The notes under the pieces were generated by a model. The model saw only the letters and a program-made list of their open reading frames with translations. It made no database searches and was not told the DNA's origin. Positions 8,110-16,497 of a stretch of 64,000 bases of DNA are shown piece by piece. Location of the stretch: the NCBI RefSeq assembly GCF_002798405.1, contig NZ_PGGV01000037.1, positions 310,001-374,000 on the forward strand. Reading direction: 5' to 3'. The DNA is from Glycomyces xiaoerkulensis (GTDB lineage Bacteria > Actinomycetota > Actinomycetes > Mycobacteriales > Micromonosporaceae). The position numbers and the translations under genes were made by a program. Numbering within the stretch: position 1 is the first letter of the stretch; each line of letters starts with the position of its first letter.

Positions 8110-10698
8110 TCACTCCGGCGTGGGGGCGGCGCTCACGCTCCCGAGCCGGGGAGGGCCGCCTCCGGCGGTGCCGCGGACCAGCAGGCGGACCGTGCCCGAG
8201 TTCCACGCGCCCGGCAGCCAGAGCCGTCCCGGGTCGCCGCCGGTGAACTCCGGCCGGGCCGCATCGTCCAGCCAGACGCGGCCCAGCAGCTCGCCCCGGG
8301 CGAACGCGCTCACGCGCGCCTGCTGGCCCTCGAACCGCAGGGACAGCCCGCCCTCGGGCACGGACAGGTCGATCCAGGTCTCCTCGCCGGGTGCGAGCCC
8401 GAGCGGCAGCTCGATCTCGCGGCCGGGACAGTCGCGTTGGGACAGTGCCAGTAGCGCCTCGTCCGGCTGCGGTTCGACCTGCCAGTGCCGCACCGGCTCC
8501 AGGCGGAGCAGCTCCGCGCTGTCCAAGGGCTCGGGCCAGTGGGGCATCGTGATCGTCAGCTCGCGGCCTTCGCCGACGCCCAGGTGCAGCCACGGGTGGT
8601 CGGGGCCGACGATCCGGACCGCGTCGCCGACCGATACCTCGCACGGGCCGGTGAGGCCGGTCAGGTGCAGCGCATGGTGGCTGCGGCCGTCTACCGGGAG
8701 CGTGCGCCGGTAGGTGACCGGGCTCCCGACGCGGGTGCTCGACCAGCCGCCGAGCGGGCGCACCGGCGCCGGGTCCCCCGCCCACTGCGCGCCGCCGTCC
8801 ATCGTCCAGAGTGAGCCGATGTCGTGGCGGGCGGTCACCGACCAGACGGCGCCGAGGCCGCGCCGCGAGCCGAGCGCGAGGGCGGGCAGGCGGGCGTCGT
8901 CGAAGTTCGAGTGGCCCCACGTCTCGACCGCGGCTTCGAGTCGGCTCGCCTCACCGACCGGCACGGCCAGGGTGGCCCCGAAGCGCGCGGCGGTCGGCAG
9001 CGCGCGATCGTCGAGGCTGAGGTCGACGATGTCGGCGGCCTCCTCGATCAGCAGCTCGTCGATCCCGTCGAGCGAGGAGGCGTAGTGGGTGCGGCCGCGG
9101 TAGACGCCCACGGCCTCGGAGGCCGGGGGAAGCTCGTGAGGCGCGGTCCGCCCCGAGCGGGTCTCGAGGTCGAGCCGGACCGCGCCGGTGAGGACGGCCG
9201 GTTCGCCCGCGACGGGCGCGGTCGGCCGCTCGTGCGGCACGGGCATGTCGTCGGGGTGGCGGACCACGATGTCCCACTGCGCGTCGCCGGAGTCGGCCGT
9301 CGATCGCACGGGCGCGCCCGGCGCGGGCTCGCCGAGCTTGAGGACCGCCACCGGTGCGCCGGGGTCGTCGCCGGCGAGCGCGACCGCGCTGGTGGCGCGG
9401 GAGGCGAATTCGAGCCCGTCCGGGCCGGCGCCCACGAGGTCGGCCGAGGCCAGCCGCAGCGTCCCCGGCAGGCCGAACCGCTCCAGCGGCAGGTCCCGGA
9501 CCAGCAGCGGGCAGGAGAACGGCGGCAGCTCGACGACGACTTCGGGCGTGCCGTTCGCGGCGGGGATGGTCGCCTCGCCCGGTTCGGGGCCGAGGTTCGC
9601 CGGGCCGGTGACCGTGCCGCCGCCGTCGAGCACCAGTTTCGACGGCGAGGCGCTGGTGGGGGCGGTGACGTGCACTTGGTCGTCGGCGGCCGTGGTCGCG
9701 CGGGTGAGGGCCGGGCCGAGGGTGCGGGCGAAGGAGGCCAGGAGGCGGGCCTCGGCCGATTCGGGGCGGGCCTCACCGACCGGGGAGAGGTAGCCGTCGA
9801 AGTCGTAGTCGTGGGTCATGAAGCCGCCGGGGTGGCCCCAGTTGCCGACCGACGGCGTGTATCCGAAGTCGAAGCCCGACGCCTGGAGGTAGGGGGCGAT
9901 CAGGGTCGCGCCGCTGACCAGCAGGCGGCGGAGGGTGGTGTGGCTGCGGTTGGTCTCGGTCACCAGCAGCGGCAGGCCGCCGTCGTCGGCCAGTTCCGCG
10001 TACCGGCGGACTTCGGGTTCGATGAACGGGGAGCGGTCGTCGGGGTAGAAGTTGAACGCGGGGGCGACGCCGTCGACGCCGCCGGTCGCCCCGGACCGGT
10101 CGCCCTGTCCGGCGCAGGCGAGGAGGGGGACCTCGATGCCGTGTGCGAGGGCCATGTCGCGCAGGGCGGTGAGGTAGGCGCGGCGGTCGGCGGTGTCGAA
10201 GAAGTCGAGTTCGTTCTCCAGTTGGACGGCCGCGACGGCGCCGCCGCGGCCCCACTGGCGCGAGGCGAGGATCGGCATGGCCCGGTCGAACCAGGCGCGC
10301 ACCTGCTCGAGGAAGCGGGGTTCGGCCTGGCGCAGCGCCAGGTCTTCGTCCAGCGGCAGCCAGGCCGGGAGGGCGCCGCCGTCCCATTCGGAGCAGATGT
10401 AGGGGCCGGGGCGGGCGATCACCGCCAGGCCGGCCTCGTGGGCGAGGTCGAGGAACGTCCCTACGTCGCGCCGATCTTCGAAATCCCATACGCCCGGTGC
10501 CGTCTCGTGGAAGTTCCACGGCAGGTAGACGTCGATCGCCCGGTAGCCGGTGGCGCGGACCGCGGCGAGCCGCGCCTCCCAGACCTCGCGCGGGATCCGG
10601 AAGTAGAACAGCGACGCGCACAGCATCGCCTCTTCGCGGCCGTCGAGCACGATTCCGGAGCGACCGAGCTCGGCGGTCGCGGCAGACAGGTCAGTCAC
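8110..10698 (-). CDS. Glycoside hydrolase family 35 beta-galactosidase-like enzyme
   Basis: 862 residues without a signal peptide, so probably cytoplasmic. The N-terminal 320 residues are a GH35 TIM barrel: YFRIPREVWEARL, VYLPWNFHE, then RPGPYICSEWDGGALPAWL. The acid/base is Glu163 in QLENE and the probable nucleophile Glu248 in LLVTETN; the sequence then follows the family pattern of GATLIAPYLQASGFDFGYT. The remaining 540 residues are beta-sandwich-like. The nucleophile motif differs from the usual TE-[FY]-W, so the enzyme may act on another beta-galactoside or a beta-glycoside of different configuration. No transporter or sugar regulator is adjacent. The annotated ATG at 10698 is reasonable although the ribosome-binding site is weak. 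Confidence 0.87.
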   Translation of the reverse strand: MTDLSAATAELGRSGIVLDGREEAMLCASLFYFRIPREVWEARLAAVRATGYRAIDVYLPWNFHETAPGVWDFEDRRDVGTFLDLAHEAGLAVIARPGPYICSEWDGGALPAWLPLDEDLALRQAEPRFLEQVRAWFDRAMPILASRQWGRGGAVAAVQLENELDFFDTADRRAYLTALRDMALAHGIEVPLLACAGQGDRSGATGGVDGVAPAFNFYPDDRSPFIEPEVRRYAELADDGGLPLLVTETNRSHTTLRRLLVSGATLIAPYLQASGFDFGYTPSVGNWGHPGGFMTHDYDFDGYLSPVGEARPESAEARLLASFARTLGPALTRATTAADDQVHVTAPTSASPSKLVLDGGGTVTGPANLGPEPGEATIPAANGTPEVVVELPPFSCPLLVRDLPLERFGLPGTLRLASADLVGAGPDGLEFASRATSAVALAGDDPGAPVAVLKLGEPAPGAPVRSTADSGDAQWDIVVRHPDDMPVPHERPTAPVAGEPAVLTGAVRLDLETRSGRTAPHELPPASEAVGVYRGRTHYASSLDGIDELLIEEAADIVDLSLDDRALPTAARFGATLAVPVGEASRLEAAVETWGHSNFDDARLPALALGSRRGLGAVWSVTARHDIGSLWTMDGGAQWAGDPAPVRPLGGWSSTRVGSPVTYRRTLPVDGRSHHALHLTGLTGPCEVSVGDAVRIVGPDHPWLHLGVGEGRELTITMPHWPEPLDSAELLRLEPVRHWQVEPQPDEALLALSQRDCPGREIELPLGLAPGEETWIDLSVPEGGLSLRFEGQQARVSAFARGELLGRVWLDDAARPEFTGGDPGRLWLPGAWNSGTVRLLVRGTAGGGPPRLGSVSAAPTPE

Positions 10699-11121
10699 TT
10701 CAAACCAGCGCTTCCACGTCGGGGGTTCGTTCGCCCGGGCCGTTCACGGCGGGGTGGCCGCCCCGGGCACCGCCGCAACGTGTCGGTCGCTTCCGGCCTC
10801 CCTGCGTTCCGGCACCAATAAATATAACCCCTAGATGAATGATTGAAATAACTGATGTGCTCGACCTGCCGCCGCCTCCACGACCGTCGGTTCCGCGGCA
10901 CGGCCGACCGGCGCCCCTGGGACTGTTGAACGCCCCACGGTCCGCGCAATGCGAGCGCTTCGACGGGTCGACCGCTTCACGACACGGCAAGCTCTGCGGC
11001 GGAGCCGCACCCTTTGCAGCCAGTGTGTCCCCTGTCCCGAGGGCGGCGCGCAGCTCGACCATAGGGGACTTTCGGCTGCAAAGGGACGGGCTCCGCCCGT
11101 GAGCTTGCCCGGTCCGAGACC
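10699..11121. other. Gene-free region with a compound inverted repeat
   Basis: A 423-bp stretch without a convincing gene. The first part is the promoter region of the GH35 gene, with an AT-rich segment around 10815-10850 (AATAAATATAACCC) likely to hold its promoter. The second part is a 124-bp inverted repeat described separately. Confidence 0.6.
10986..11109. repeat. 124-bp compound inverted repeat
   Basis: Left arm: GGCAAGCTC (10986-10994), a 15-nt hairpin TGCGGCGGAGCCGCA (10995-11009), and CCCTTTGCAGCC (11010-11021). Right arm: GGCTGCAAAGGG (11074-11085), a different 15-nt hairpin ACGGGCTCCGCCCGT (11086-11100), and GAGCTTGCC (11101-11109). The 12-bp and 9-bp segments are perfectly complementary between arms, while each inner 15-mer is self-complementary, so one long hairpin or a cloverleaf-like structure can form. 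No open reading frame is inside. It could be a small non-autonomous mobile element or a structured RNA. Confidence 0.75.
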
Positions 11122-11361
11122 CTACGGCGGGTTCTCGATGACCTTCCGGGCCTCGGACTCGATCCAGGCGCACCACTGGTCACCGTTCCACGCGCCGTGC
11201 CAGAGCGGACCCGCGCCCGTCGTCTCCGGCAGTCGGCAGACCTCGGACGGCCCGTTGCCGTCATTGCAGTCGACGCGGTACTCCCTGGGCTCGCGCGCGG
11301 ACCGGCGGACCGAGAAGATCGCCGGGCCGCGCCGGAACTCGCCGACATATCCGTCAGCCAT
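11122..11361 (-). CDS. Small protein of unknown function, paralogue of upstream gene
   Basis: 79 residues, no signal or membrane segment. It shares a recognisable plan with the product of the gene just upstream: an FSVRRS segment, a D-G-NGPSEV segment and a tryptophan-rich stretch (WHGAWNGDQWCAWIESEA). The ATG lies 8 bp inside the upstream gene, so the two are co-translated. I do not recognise a family. Both genes are divergent from a WhiJ-type regulator, which may control them. Confidence 0.6.
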   Translation of the reverse strand: MADGYVGEFRRGPAIFSVRRSAREPREYRVDCNDGNGPSEVCRLPETTGAGPLWHGAWNGDQWCAWIESEARKVIENPP

Positions 11362-11674
11362 TGCAGACCCGCACCCTTCCGACCGCGGGCCGCTCGCCGT
11401 TGTAGAAGGCCATGAACGCGCTGGCCTCCAGCCAATCGCGCCACTCCTCCGAGGCGTACCTCCACTGCGAAGCCCAGGTGGCCTTCAGCTCGCGGGAGAT
11501 CAGACCGGAGACGACCAGTACCGGGTCGCATCGGCCGTCGTCGGCGTATACCTGGAACGAGTCCGGGGCGTCGACGCTGGAGGCGCGGACGCTGAAGGTC
11601 CGCACGCCGTCGGTGAAGCGCCCGCACTCCAAGGCACCGGTGGTCGGTCGGTGTGTCCGGCCGGGATCGGTCAT
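11354..11674 (-). CDS. Small protein of unknown function, first of a paralogous pair
   Basis: 106 residues starting at the ATG at 11674, which has GGGGGGAG about nine bases upstream; a further in-frame ATG at 11722 lacks such a site. The core (RTFSVRASSV, then YADDGRCDPVLVV, then WRYASEEWRDWLEASAF) aligns by eye with the shorter protein encoded immediately downstream, indicating tandem duplication. Soluble and cytoplasmic by appearance. Function unknown. The 209-bp gap to the divergent XRE regulator should hold its promoter. Confidence 0.6.
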   Translation of the reverse strand: MTDPGRTHRPTTGALECGRFTDGVRTFSVRASSVDAPDSFQVYADDGRCDPVLVVSGLISRELKATWASQWRYASEEWRDWLEASAFMAFYNGERPAVGRVRVCNG

Positions 11675-11883
11675 GGTCGGTTCTCCCCCCGAAATGGATT
11701 GTTCATTGGTAGGTGAACACAACGTATGACCAGTTCACATGAGGCGGAAACGGAAAGTTTCGCGGACGCGGAACCGGGACTCTGAAACGGTGTCCCGCTG
11801 AGGGCCGCCGAAATCGGGACGGTTGAGTGGGACGGCGAAAAGTGGACTACACACCGAACGTGTTCGAATGCGATCATCGAGTG

Positions 11884-12723
11884 ATGGGCACACCATCACT
11901 GGCATCGTGGCGCGTCGGCGTGATCCTGCGAGGGCTGCGGGAAGACCGCGGCCTGTCCATCCGCGAAGCAGCAAAGATATTGGGCACCAACAAAACCAGG
12001 CTCGAACGGGTCGAGAAGGCAGAGAACCAGAAGGTCGATCCGGGCACTGTCGCCGGCTGGGCGTTCATCTACAGCGCCCCCGAACAGATCATCCACGAAC
12101 TCGAGACGCTGGCGAGGCAGTCGCGCGAGACCGACGCGAACGGCTGGGAGAACGTCTTCAGTACCACCCCGAAGTGGTTCAACGCCTTCCTGACACTTGA
12201 AAAGGAGGCGATGACGATCGACTCCTACGAGGCCGCATACATCCCTGGGCTGCTACAGGTTCAGGCATATATGGAGGCACTCTACGAGGCAGAGCCTTCG
12301 CTTACCACCGCTGCATCCGCTGAAGCCACCCGAGTGAAGCTGCTGCGTCAGGACTGGGTCTTCAACCGGCCACCGGGCAAGCTCGCCAAGATGCGCTTCA
12401 TTCTCGATGAGGCATGCGTGCTGCGCATCAATGGCGCGCCCTACTACGAGGAGCAGATTCGACGACTTCGGGAGGTCGCGGCCCTGGACTCCGTCGAAGT
12501 CTCCGTACTCTCAATAGATCGCGGCATCCACCCGGCGATGCCGGGAGCATTCAAGCTCATGTCCTTCGCTGGGCCATACACTCCGGAGCTTCTCTACATT
12601 GATTCCGTCTACGGCAGTCGCTACATCGACGAGCGTCACGGTGTCGCACGAGCTCGCGAGGTATTCTCGGACTCGCTGGCCTGTGTTGTGGATGTTGAGG
12701 AGTACCTGAGCAGTGTTGAGTAG
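11884..12723 (+). CDS. XRE-family regulator with DUF5753 (WhiJ-like)
   Basis: 279 residues. Residues 5-60 are a Cro/CI-type helix-turn-helix (RVGVILRGLREDRGLSIREA, then ILGTNKTRLERVE), followed by the DUF5753 sensory domain (EAMTIDSYEAAYIPGLLQVQ, later FILDEACVLRINGAP). This combination is the WhiJ-like family of actinomycetes, usually encoded next to a small DUF397 (AbaA/BldB-associated) protein, and that partner is indeed overlapping at the 3' end. Such pairs modulate development or antibiotic production in Streptomyces. The start at ATG 11884 (or GTG 11881) begins just before the domain. Lower GC and less biased codons than flanking genes suggest horizontal spread. Confidence 0.9.
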   Translation: MGTPSLASWRVGVILRGLREDRGLSIREAAKILGTNKTRLERVEKAENQKVDPGTVAGWAFIYSAPEQIIHELETLARQSRETDANGWENVFSTTPKWFNAFLTLEKEAMTIDSYEAAYIPGLLQVQAYMEALYEAEPSLTTAASAEATRVKLLRQDWVFNRPPGKLAKMRFILDEACVLRINGAPYYEEQIRRLREVAALDSVEVSVLSIDRGIHPAMPGAFKLMSFAGPYTPELLYIDSVYGSRYIDERHGVARAREVFSDSLACVVDVEEYLSSVE

Positions 12724-12892
12724 CGAATGGCAGAAGTCCACCCGAAGCGCTGCGCAGACCGACTGCGTCGAGCTGCGCCATCGCGCCGACGTGGTCCAGG
12801 TCCGGGACTCCAAGCTCGGAGAGAGCTCGCCGGTCCTTGACCTCGCCCCGGGCGACTACGCCTTCATGATCGAGGACCTCAAGCACCGCTAG
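12713..12892 (+). CDS. DUF397 protein
   Basis: A 59-residue protein starting GTG (or TTG at 12716) inside the last codons of the WhiJ-like gene, in another frame. It has the whole DUF397 pattern: EWQKSTRS near the N-terminus, a CVEL segment, VQVRDSK, then VLDLAPGDYAFMIEDLK at the end. DUF397 proteins are the partners of XRE/DUF5753 regulators. Overlap with the regulator indicates translational coupling. The function proposed for the pair (modulating the regulator's output) is inference from Streptomyces. Confidence 0.88.
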   Translation: MLSSEWQKSTRSAAQTDCVELRHRADVVQVRDSKLGESSPVLDLAPGDYAFMIEDLKHR

Positions 12893-12988
12893 GCTTTCGG
12901 CGCCCACCCAGGGCGGTGTGCACCGGACCGCCCGGCGACCGACAGCCGCCGGTGTTCGTGCTCGAGCGGCAGGGCCGAGCGTCGGCCA

Positions 12989-13999
12989 CTATGGCACGAC
13001 GACCACGCGTCCGAGGGCCGCACCGGATGCCAGGTACTCGATGGCCTCGGCCGCCTGCTCCAGCCGGAAAGTGCGGTCCACGACCGGCGTGAGTCGTCCG
13101 TCGGCGAGCAGCTCCTGCAAGCGCGCCATCGACTCCCCGCGGTCCGGCGCGGCAGTCGGCCGGGGGAGGCGGGGGTCGACGAAAGAGCGGGCCATCAACC
13201 CGATCATCCGCGGCAGGCTGCCGAGCAGTCGCCGTCCCCGCGCACCGAAGTGGTCGTGCCCGATGAGGACGTATCGGCCACCGGTGGCGATGATCGGCCG
13301 ATAGGCGGCGTACGGGCGGACGCCGACGACGTCGAACACCAGGTCGTACCGCTCCTCTCTCCGCGTGATGTCTTCTTTGGTGTAGTCCACGACCTGGCTT
13401 GCTCCCAGGCTGCGCAGCAGTTCAAGCTTGCGCGGGTGGTCGACGCCGGTTATCTCGGCGCCCGCGGCGCGGGCGAGCTGCACGGCGATCGCTCCTACCC
13501 CTCCGGCGGCACCGACCACGAGCACGCGTTTTCCCGGTTCCCAGGTGTCGAGGTCGGGGAGGTTGGAAAGCGTGATGAATCCCGCCGTCGGAACCGTCGC
13601 GGCCTGCTCGAAGGTGGCGTCCGAAGGTTTGGCCGCCAGGCCGTCCGTCTTGGCGACGACGTACTCGGCGTACGCGCCGGCGTTGCGCCACTGCATTCCC
13701 GCGATCGTTTCGCCGAAGACCTCGTCCCCGGCCGCAAACCGACTCACTCCGGCGCCGACCGCCTCGACCACCCCCGCCATGTCCGTCCCGGGCAGCGCCG
13801 GCGTGGGCCGCCTGACTCCGGAGCCAAACACGCGCAACACCCGCGGCAGACCTGTGACGACGTGCCACACGTCCGGGTGCACCGACGCCGCCCGCACCCG
13901 GATCAGAACCTCATCCTCGCCCGGCGTGGGCCGATCGACCTCGCGGACGCCCAACACCTCGGCCGGCGGGCCGTAGCCGCGCTGGACGACGGCACGCAT
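12989..13999 (-). CDS. NAD(P)-dependent alcohol dehydrogenase/quinone oxidoreductase (MDR family)
   Basis: A 336-residue medium-chain reductase from the ATG at 13999 (MRAVVQRGYG; a GGGAAC lies just upstream). An earlier in-frame ATG at 14029 would add ten residues not seen in the family. The catalytic N-terminal domain has VLIRVRAASVHPDVWHV and PGTDMAGVVEAVGAGV; the Rossmann part has VLVVGAAGGVGAIAVQLA. The zinc ligands of classical alcohol dehydrogenases are missing (no GHE motif), so it belongs to the zinc-free quinone-oxidoreductase group, usually reducing quinones or enones with NADPH. Monocistronic. Confidence 0.88.
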   Translation of the reverse strand: MRAVVQRGYGPPAEVLGVREVDRPTPGEDEVLIRVRAASVHPDVWHVVTGLPRVLRVFGSGVRRPTPALPGTDMAGVVEAVGAGVSRFAAGDEVFGETIAGMQWRNAGAYAEYVVAKTDGLAAKPSDATFEQAATVPTAGFITLSNLPDLDTWEPGKRVLVVGAAGGVGAIAVQLARAAGAEITGVDHPRKLELLRSLGASQVVDYTKEDITRREERYDLVFDVVGVRPYAAYRPIIATGGRYVLIGHDHFGARGRRLLGSLPRMIGLMARSFVDPRLPRPTAAPDRGESMARLQELLADGRLTPVVDRTFRLEQAAEAIEYLASGAALGRVVVVP

Positions 14000-14160
14000 T
14001 ACAGTTCCCGGCTCTGTGATCTCACGCATTCAGCGTACTGCGTCGTCCGAGGTCCAAGGCGGCTGTCCCTTCCGACCAGTGGCACCCCCGCGATGTTCGA
14101 CGCGGTGGTCGGGCCCTACATCATCAGGAACTTGAAGACACCTTGGCGCCGACCGAGGCC

Positions 14161-14400
14161 TCAACCGAAAAGGTCGCCCGCAGTCAAGGTACCGACGCGG
14201 GGCAGTACCTCGGCGACCGACCGCCAGGCCGCGATCGCGTACTGCAGATCATCGGTATCGTCGACCAGGCTGGCCGCCTTCGCCTCCAGCTTCCGAAACA
14301 GGCGCGGCGCGCTCACGTCCATACCCCATTTCGCCTCCCCGGCCAGCACCGGCTGCTTCGAGCGTCCGGCCAGCACGACGGCGTCGATCTCGCCCCGGGC
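14161..14400 (-). pseudogene. 3' fragment of a DUF234-type ATPase gene
   Basis: The minus-strand frame reads GEIDAVVLAGRSKQPVLAGE and continues to AAWRSVAEVLPRVG before its stop. The EID...L-GE-K pattern is the nuclease-like C-terminal part (DUF234) of archaeal-type AAA ATPases, but the ATPase domain and the start are absent upstream. It is therefore a decayed 3' remnant, about 75 residues long. The break coincides with the remnant of a DUF397 gene on the other strand. A complete relative of the wider ATPase/DUF4143 group is at 24.4 kb. Confidence 0.55.
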
Positions 14401-14439
14401 GACTACACCTCAGTGATCAAGAAGCTCAAGCGGCGCTGA
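14378..14439 (+). pseudogene. 3' fragment of a DUF397 gene
   Basis: The plus-strand frame ends VDLAPGDYTSVIKKLKRR then TGA, the C-terminal pattern of DUF397. The segment CTCGCCCCGGGCGACTAC is identical over 18 bp to the intact DUF397 gene at 12.8 kb. The rest of the gene is missing, replaced by the antisense ATPase fragment. Confidence 0.6.
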
Positions 14440-14459
14440 CCGTCGAAGATCCTGCAATG

Positions 14460-14504
14460 CACCGGGCACGCAGCCTACGAGGTCCGTAGGGTACGTGCCC
14501 GGTG
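14460..14504 (-). terminator. Hairpin terminator after the LPXTG protein gene
   Basis: An 11-bp perfect outer stem CACCGGGCACG (14460-14470)/CGTGCCCGGTG (14494-14504) with a second 6-bp stem CCTACG/CGTAGG inside. It lies 14 bp past the stop of the LPXTG gene; there is no U-run. Confidence 0.65.
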
Positions 14505-14517
14505 GTTCTCCGAACGC

Positions 14518-16158
14518 TTACCAGGTGGCGGCGGCCTTGCGGCGCCGCATCAGGACGAACAGGACCGCGCCCGCGGCCAGCACGACTCCAGCAGCCGAGC
14601 CGACCAGCGTCAGCGAAGTACCGGTCGAAGGCAGCTTCCCGCCGCCTCCGACTGCGTCTGGCGAGTTCAGTGCGAGCATCGCGGTGTTGTTCTCCAGGTC
14701 CGAGTCGATGACGGGGTAGTCATCCTCGGAAAGGTCCCAGTACTCGTCGAACACGCTGAAGTCCCAGAACTCGGGTCCTTCCTGGACGACCACCCGTCCG
14801 TCGGTCGCCGGGGCGGCGTCCGTGACGGCCACCGGCAGCTCGATCACGGCCTGCTCGCCGGGATCGATCCGGTAGATGCCCCAGCACTGCGCATCGATCC
14901 GGTCGAGCTTGTGGACCTCAGGATCGATTTCGGGTAGCCAATCGGACTTGGACGCGTCGGTGCAGTTGTAGCCGTCGCCCTCGATGTACCCGTACTCATC
15001 GGAGCCGGAGAGTTCGGTACCGGTGGGGAGCTGGATCGTGACGTTGAAGCTGCCCTCGCCGCTGCCCGGATGCGGGCGGGCATAAGCGGTCGCCGGTCCC
15101 CGGTTCTCGACCGGAATGGCGACGGTGGTGGTGCCTTCGGTTTCGGCCTCGATGCTCTGGTCCTCGACGGCCACATCGTAGGGGTTCACCGGGGAAGTGA
15201 CGGTCATGCCGCCGGGGTTCTCGATCGATTCACGGTCCGAGGGGACGATCTGCAGCTCCTGATCGGACGAATACAGATCGAGATCATCCATTTCGAGTTC
15301 GGCCCACACGTCGATCACTTGGACGTTCACCGAGGAGTGGAACCGCATCGGGCCGGGTGCGTTCTCGTCGAGCGTGTACGACACGGGAGTCTCGTCGGCG
15401 ATCTCGTAGACCGCACCGGGTTCCGGAGTGAGTTCCGGGATGAAGCACAGCACTGAGCCGTGGTCAGTCTCGCCGCAGTTGCCGTATTCGGCCGAAACCC
15501 GCAGGAACGGATCTCCGTCCCAGAGTGTTAGGAAGACACCGGTGTACGCGGAGTCCGAACTGTTGGAGAAGGCGATCCCGGGCTCCACGCTCGCGCCGGG
15601 AGCGAGTTCCTCGGGGGATTCCATTTCGACCTCGAACTCGGCGTCGGCTTCAATCACGGGGCCGATCGTCCAGGTCCCGGTGAAGACGCTCGCGTCGTAC
15701 CCGGTGGGCTGGGCACTGATGGAGTAGTCGAACTCTTCCCAGACCGCCACGGTCGGGGCGACCAGCACGTCGAGGTACACCGAGAAGGTGTCGTTCATAC
15801 TAGCGTCAGGGAAGTCGCAGGTGACCGTAGAGCCGTCGACAATGCAGCCTTCGGTGTCGGTCTCGAAGGTCAGGCCCTCCCGCTCACCCGAGATGCCGAA
15901 AACCACGTGCAGGTTGTCGACCGATCCTCCGGTTCCGTCGTTGTAGGTGGATACGTAGAACGAGGCGGACTGGCGCTCGGTCTCGGGGGAGGTGGGGGGC
16001 ACCAGGCCTTCGCCTTCGGGAAAGGCCGCGGCGTCCTGGATCCAGTCGGCTTCCTCTGCCTGGGCCGGAGCGGCCGCCAGGCCGACGCCGATGGCGGCGG
16101 CAGCGAGAACTGCGGCGGACCGCCGACCTAGGCGCCGGCGGGATTTGCTGGGGGTCAT
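14518..16158 (-). CDS. LPXTG-anchored surface protein with repeated beta-sandwich domains
   Basis: 546 residues from the ATG at 16158, which has AGGAG five bases upstream. Residues 1-38 are a signal peptide with an arginine-rich n-region (KSRRRLGRR) and AQA cleavage site. The body is acidic, low in lysine and made of three or four domains resembling DUF11/CARDB-type repeats (e.g. LAPGASVEPGIAFSNSSDSA; TTVAIPVENRGPATAYA), with few cysteines in pairs. The C-terminus has the sortase signal LPSTG, a hydrophobic helix and the positive tail MRRRKAAATW, so the protein is covalently attached to the wall by a class E/F-type sortase. Binding partner unknown; actinomycete relatives are wall-exposed and often called gram-positive anchor proteins. 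Confidence 0.88.
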   Translation of the reverse strand: MTPSKSRRRLGRRSAAVLAAAAIGVGLAAAPAQAEEADWIQDAAAFPEGEGLVPPTSPETERQSASFYVSTYNDGTGGSVDNLHVVFGISGEREGLTFETDTEGCIVDGSTVTCDFPDASMNDTFSVYLDVLVAPTVAVWEEFDYSISAQPTGYDASVFTGTWTIGPVIEADAEFEVEMESPEELAPGASVEPGIAFSNSSDSAYTGVFLTLWDGDPFLRVSAEYGNCGETDHGSVLCFIPELTPEPGAVYEIADETPVSYTLDENAPGPMRFHSSVNVQVIDVWAELEMDDLDLYSSDQELQIVPSDRESIENPGGMTVTSPVNPYDVAVEDQSIEAETEGTTTVAIPVENRGPATAYARPHPGSGEGSFNVTIQLPTGTELSGSDEYGYIEGDGYNCTDASKSDWLPEIDPEVHKLDRIDAQCWGIYRIDPGEQAVIELPVAVTDAAPATDGRVVVQEGPEFWDFSVFDEYWDLSEDDYPVIDSDLENNTAMLALNSPDAVGGGGKLPSTGTSLTLVGSAAGVVLAAGAVLFVLMRRRKAAATW

Positions 16159-16497
16159 GGATCTCCTGTTTGGTTGTCCACTGTTCTGGTCACCGGAACT
16201 GCTCGCTCCGGCACCGGTAACACGACGCCGGAACGGTGTGGGTTGTGGAGTTCGCCCCGAGTTTGGCAAACCGTTGCAGACCTGTGACCTCACGATGGAG
16301 TACCGCAGTCCTAAGTGTCGTCTCCCTACGGCTCGGCCGGAGCCCCGAGTGAAGGCGCCCTCGGCCGCGACCATGCTTCTCATCCCGGAACGGGAACCTA
16401 CATCGAACGTAGGCTACGTGTCATGTAGGTGGTTCTGCCTGCGAGGGGATCGGCGGTTGCGGTGCCGCCGACCGCCTCTTTGGAAGTCGCCTCCTCC
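16159..16497. other. Intergenic region with nested inverted repeats
   Basis: 339 bp between the LPXTG gene and the upstream operon, both on the minus strand. It contains CCTACAT (16397-16403)/ATGTAGG (16423-16429) and a TCCCG-gaa-CGGGA repeat just before, which may terminate the DUF4097 operon, and the LPXTG gene promoter. No gene seen. Confidence 0.5.
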
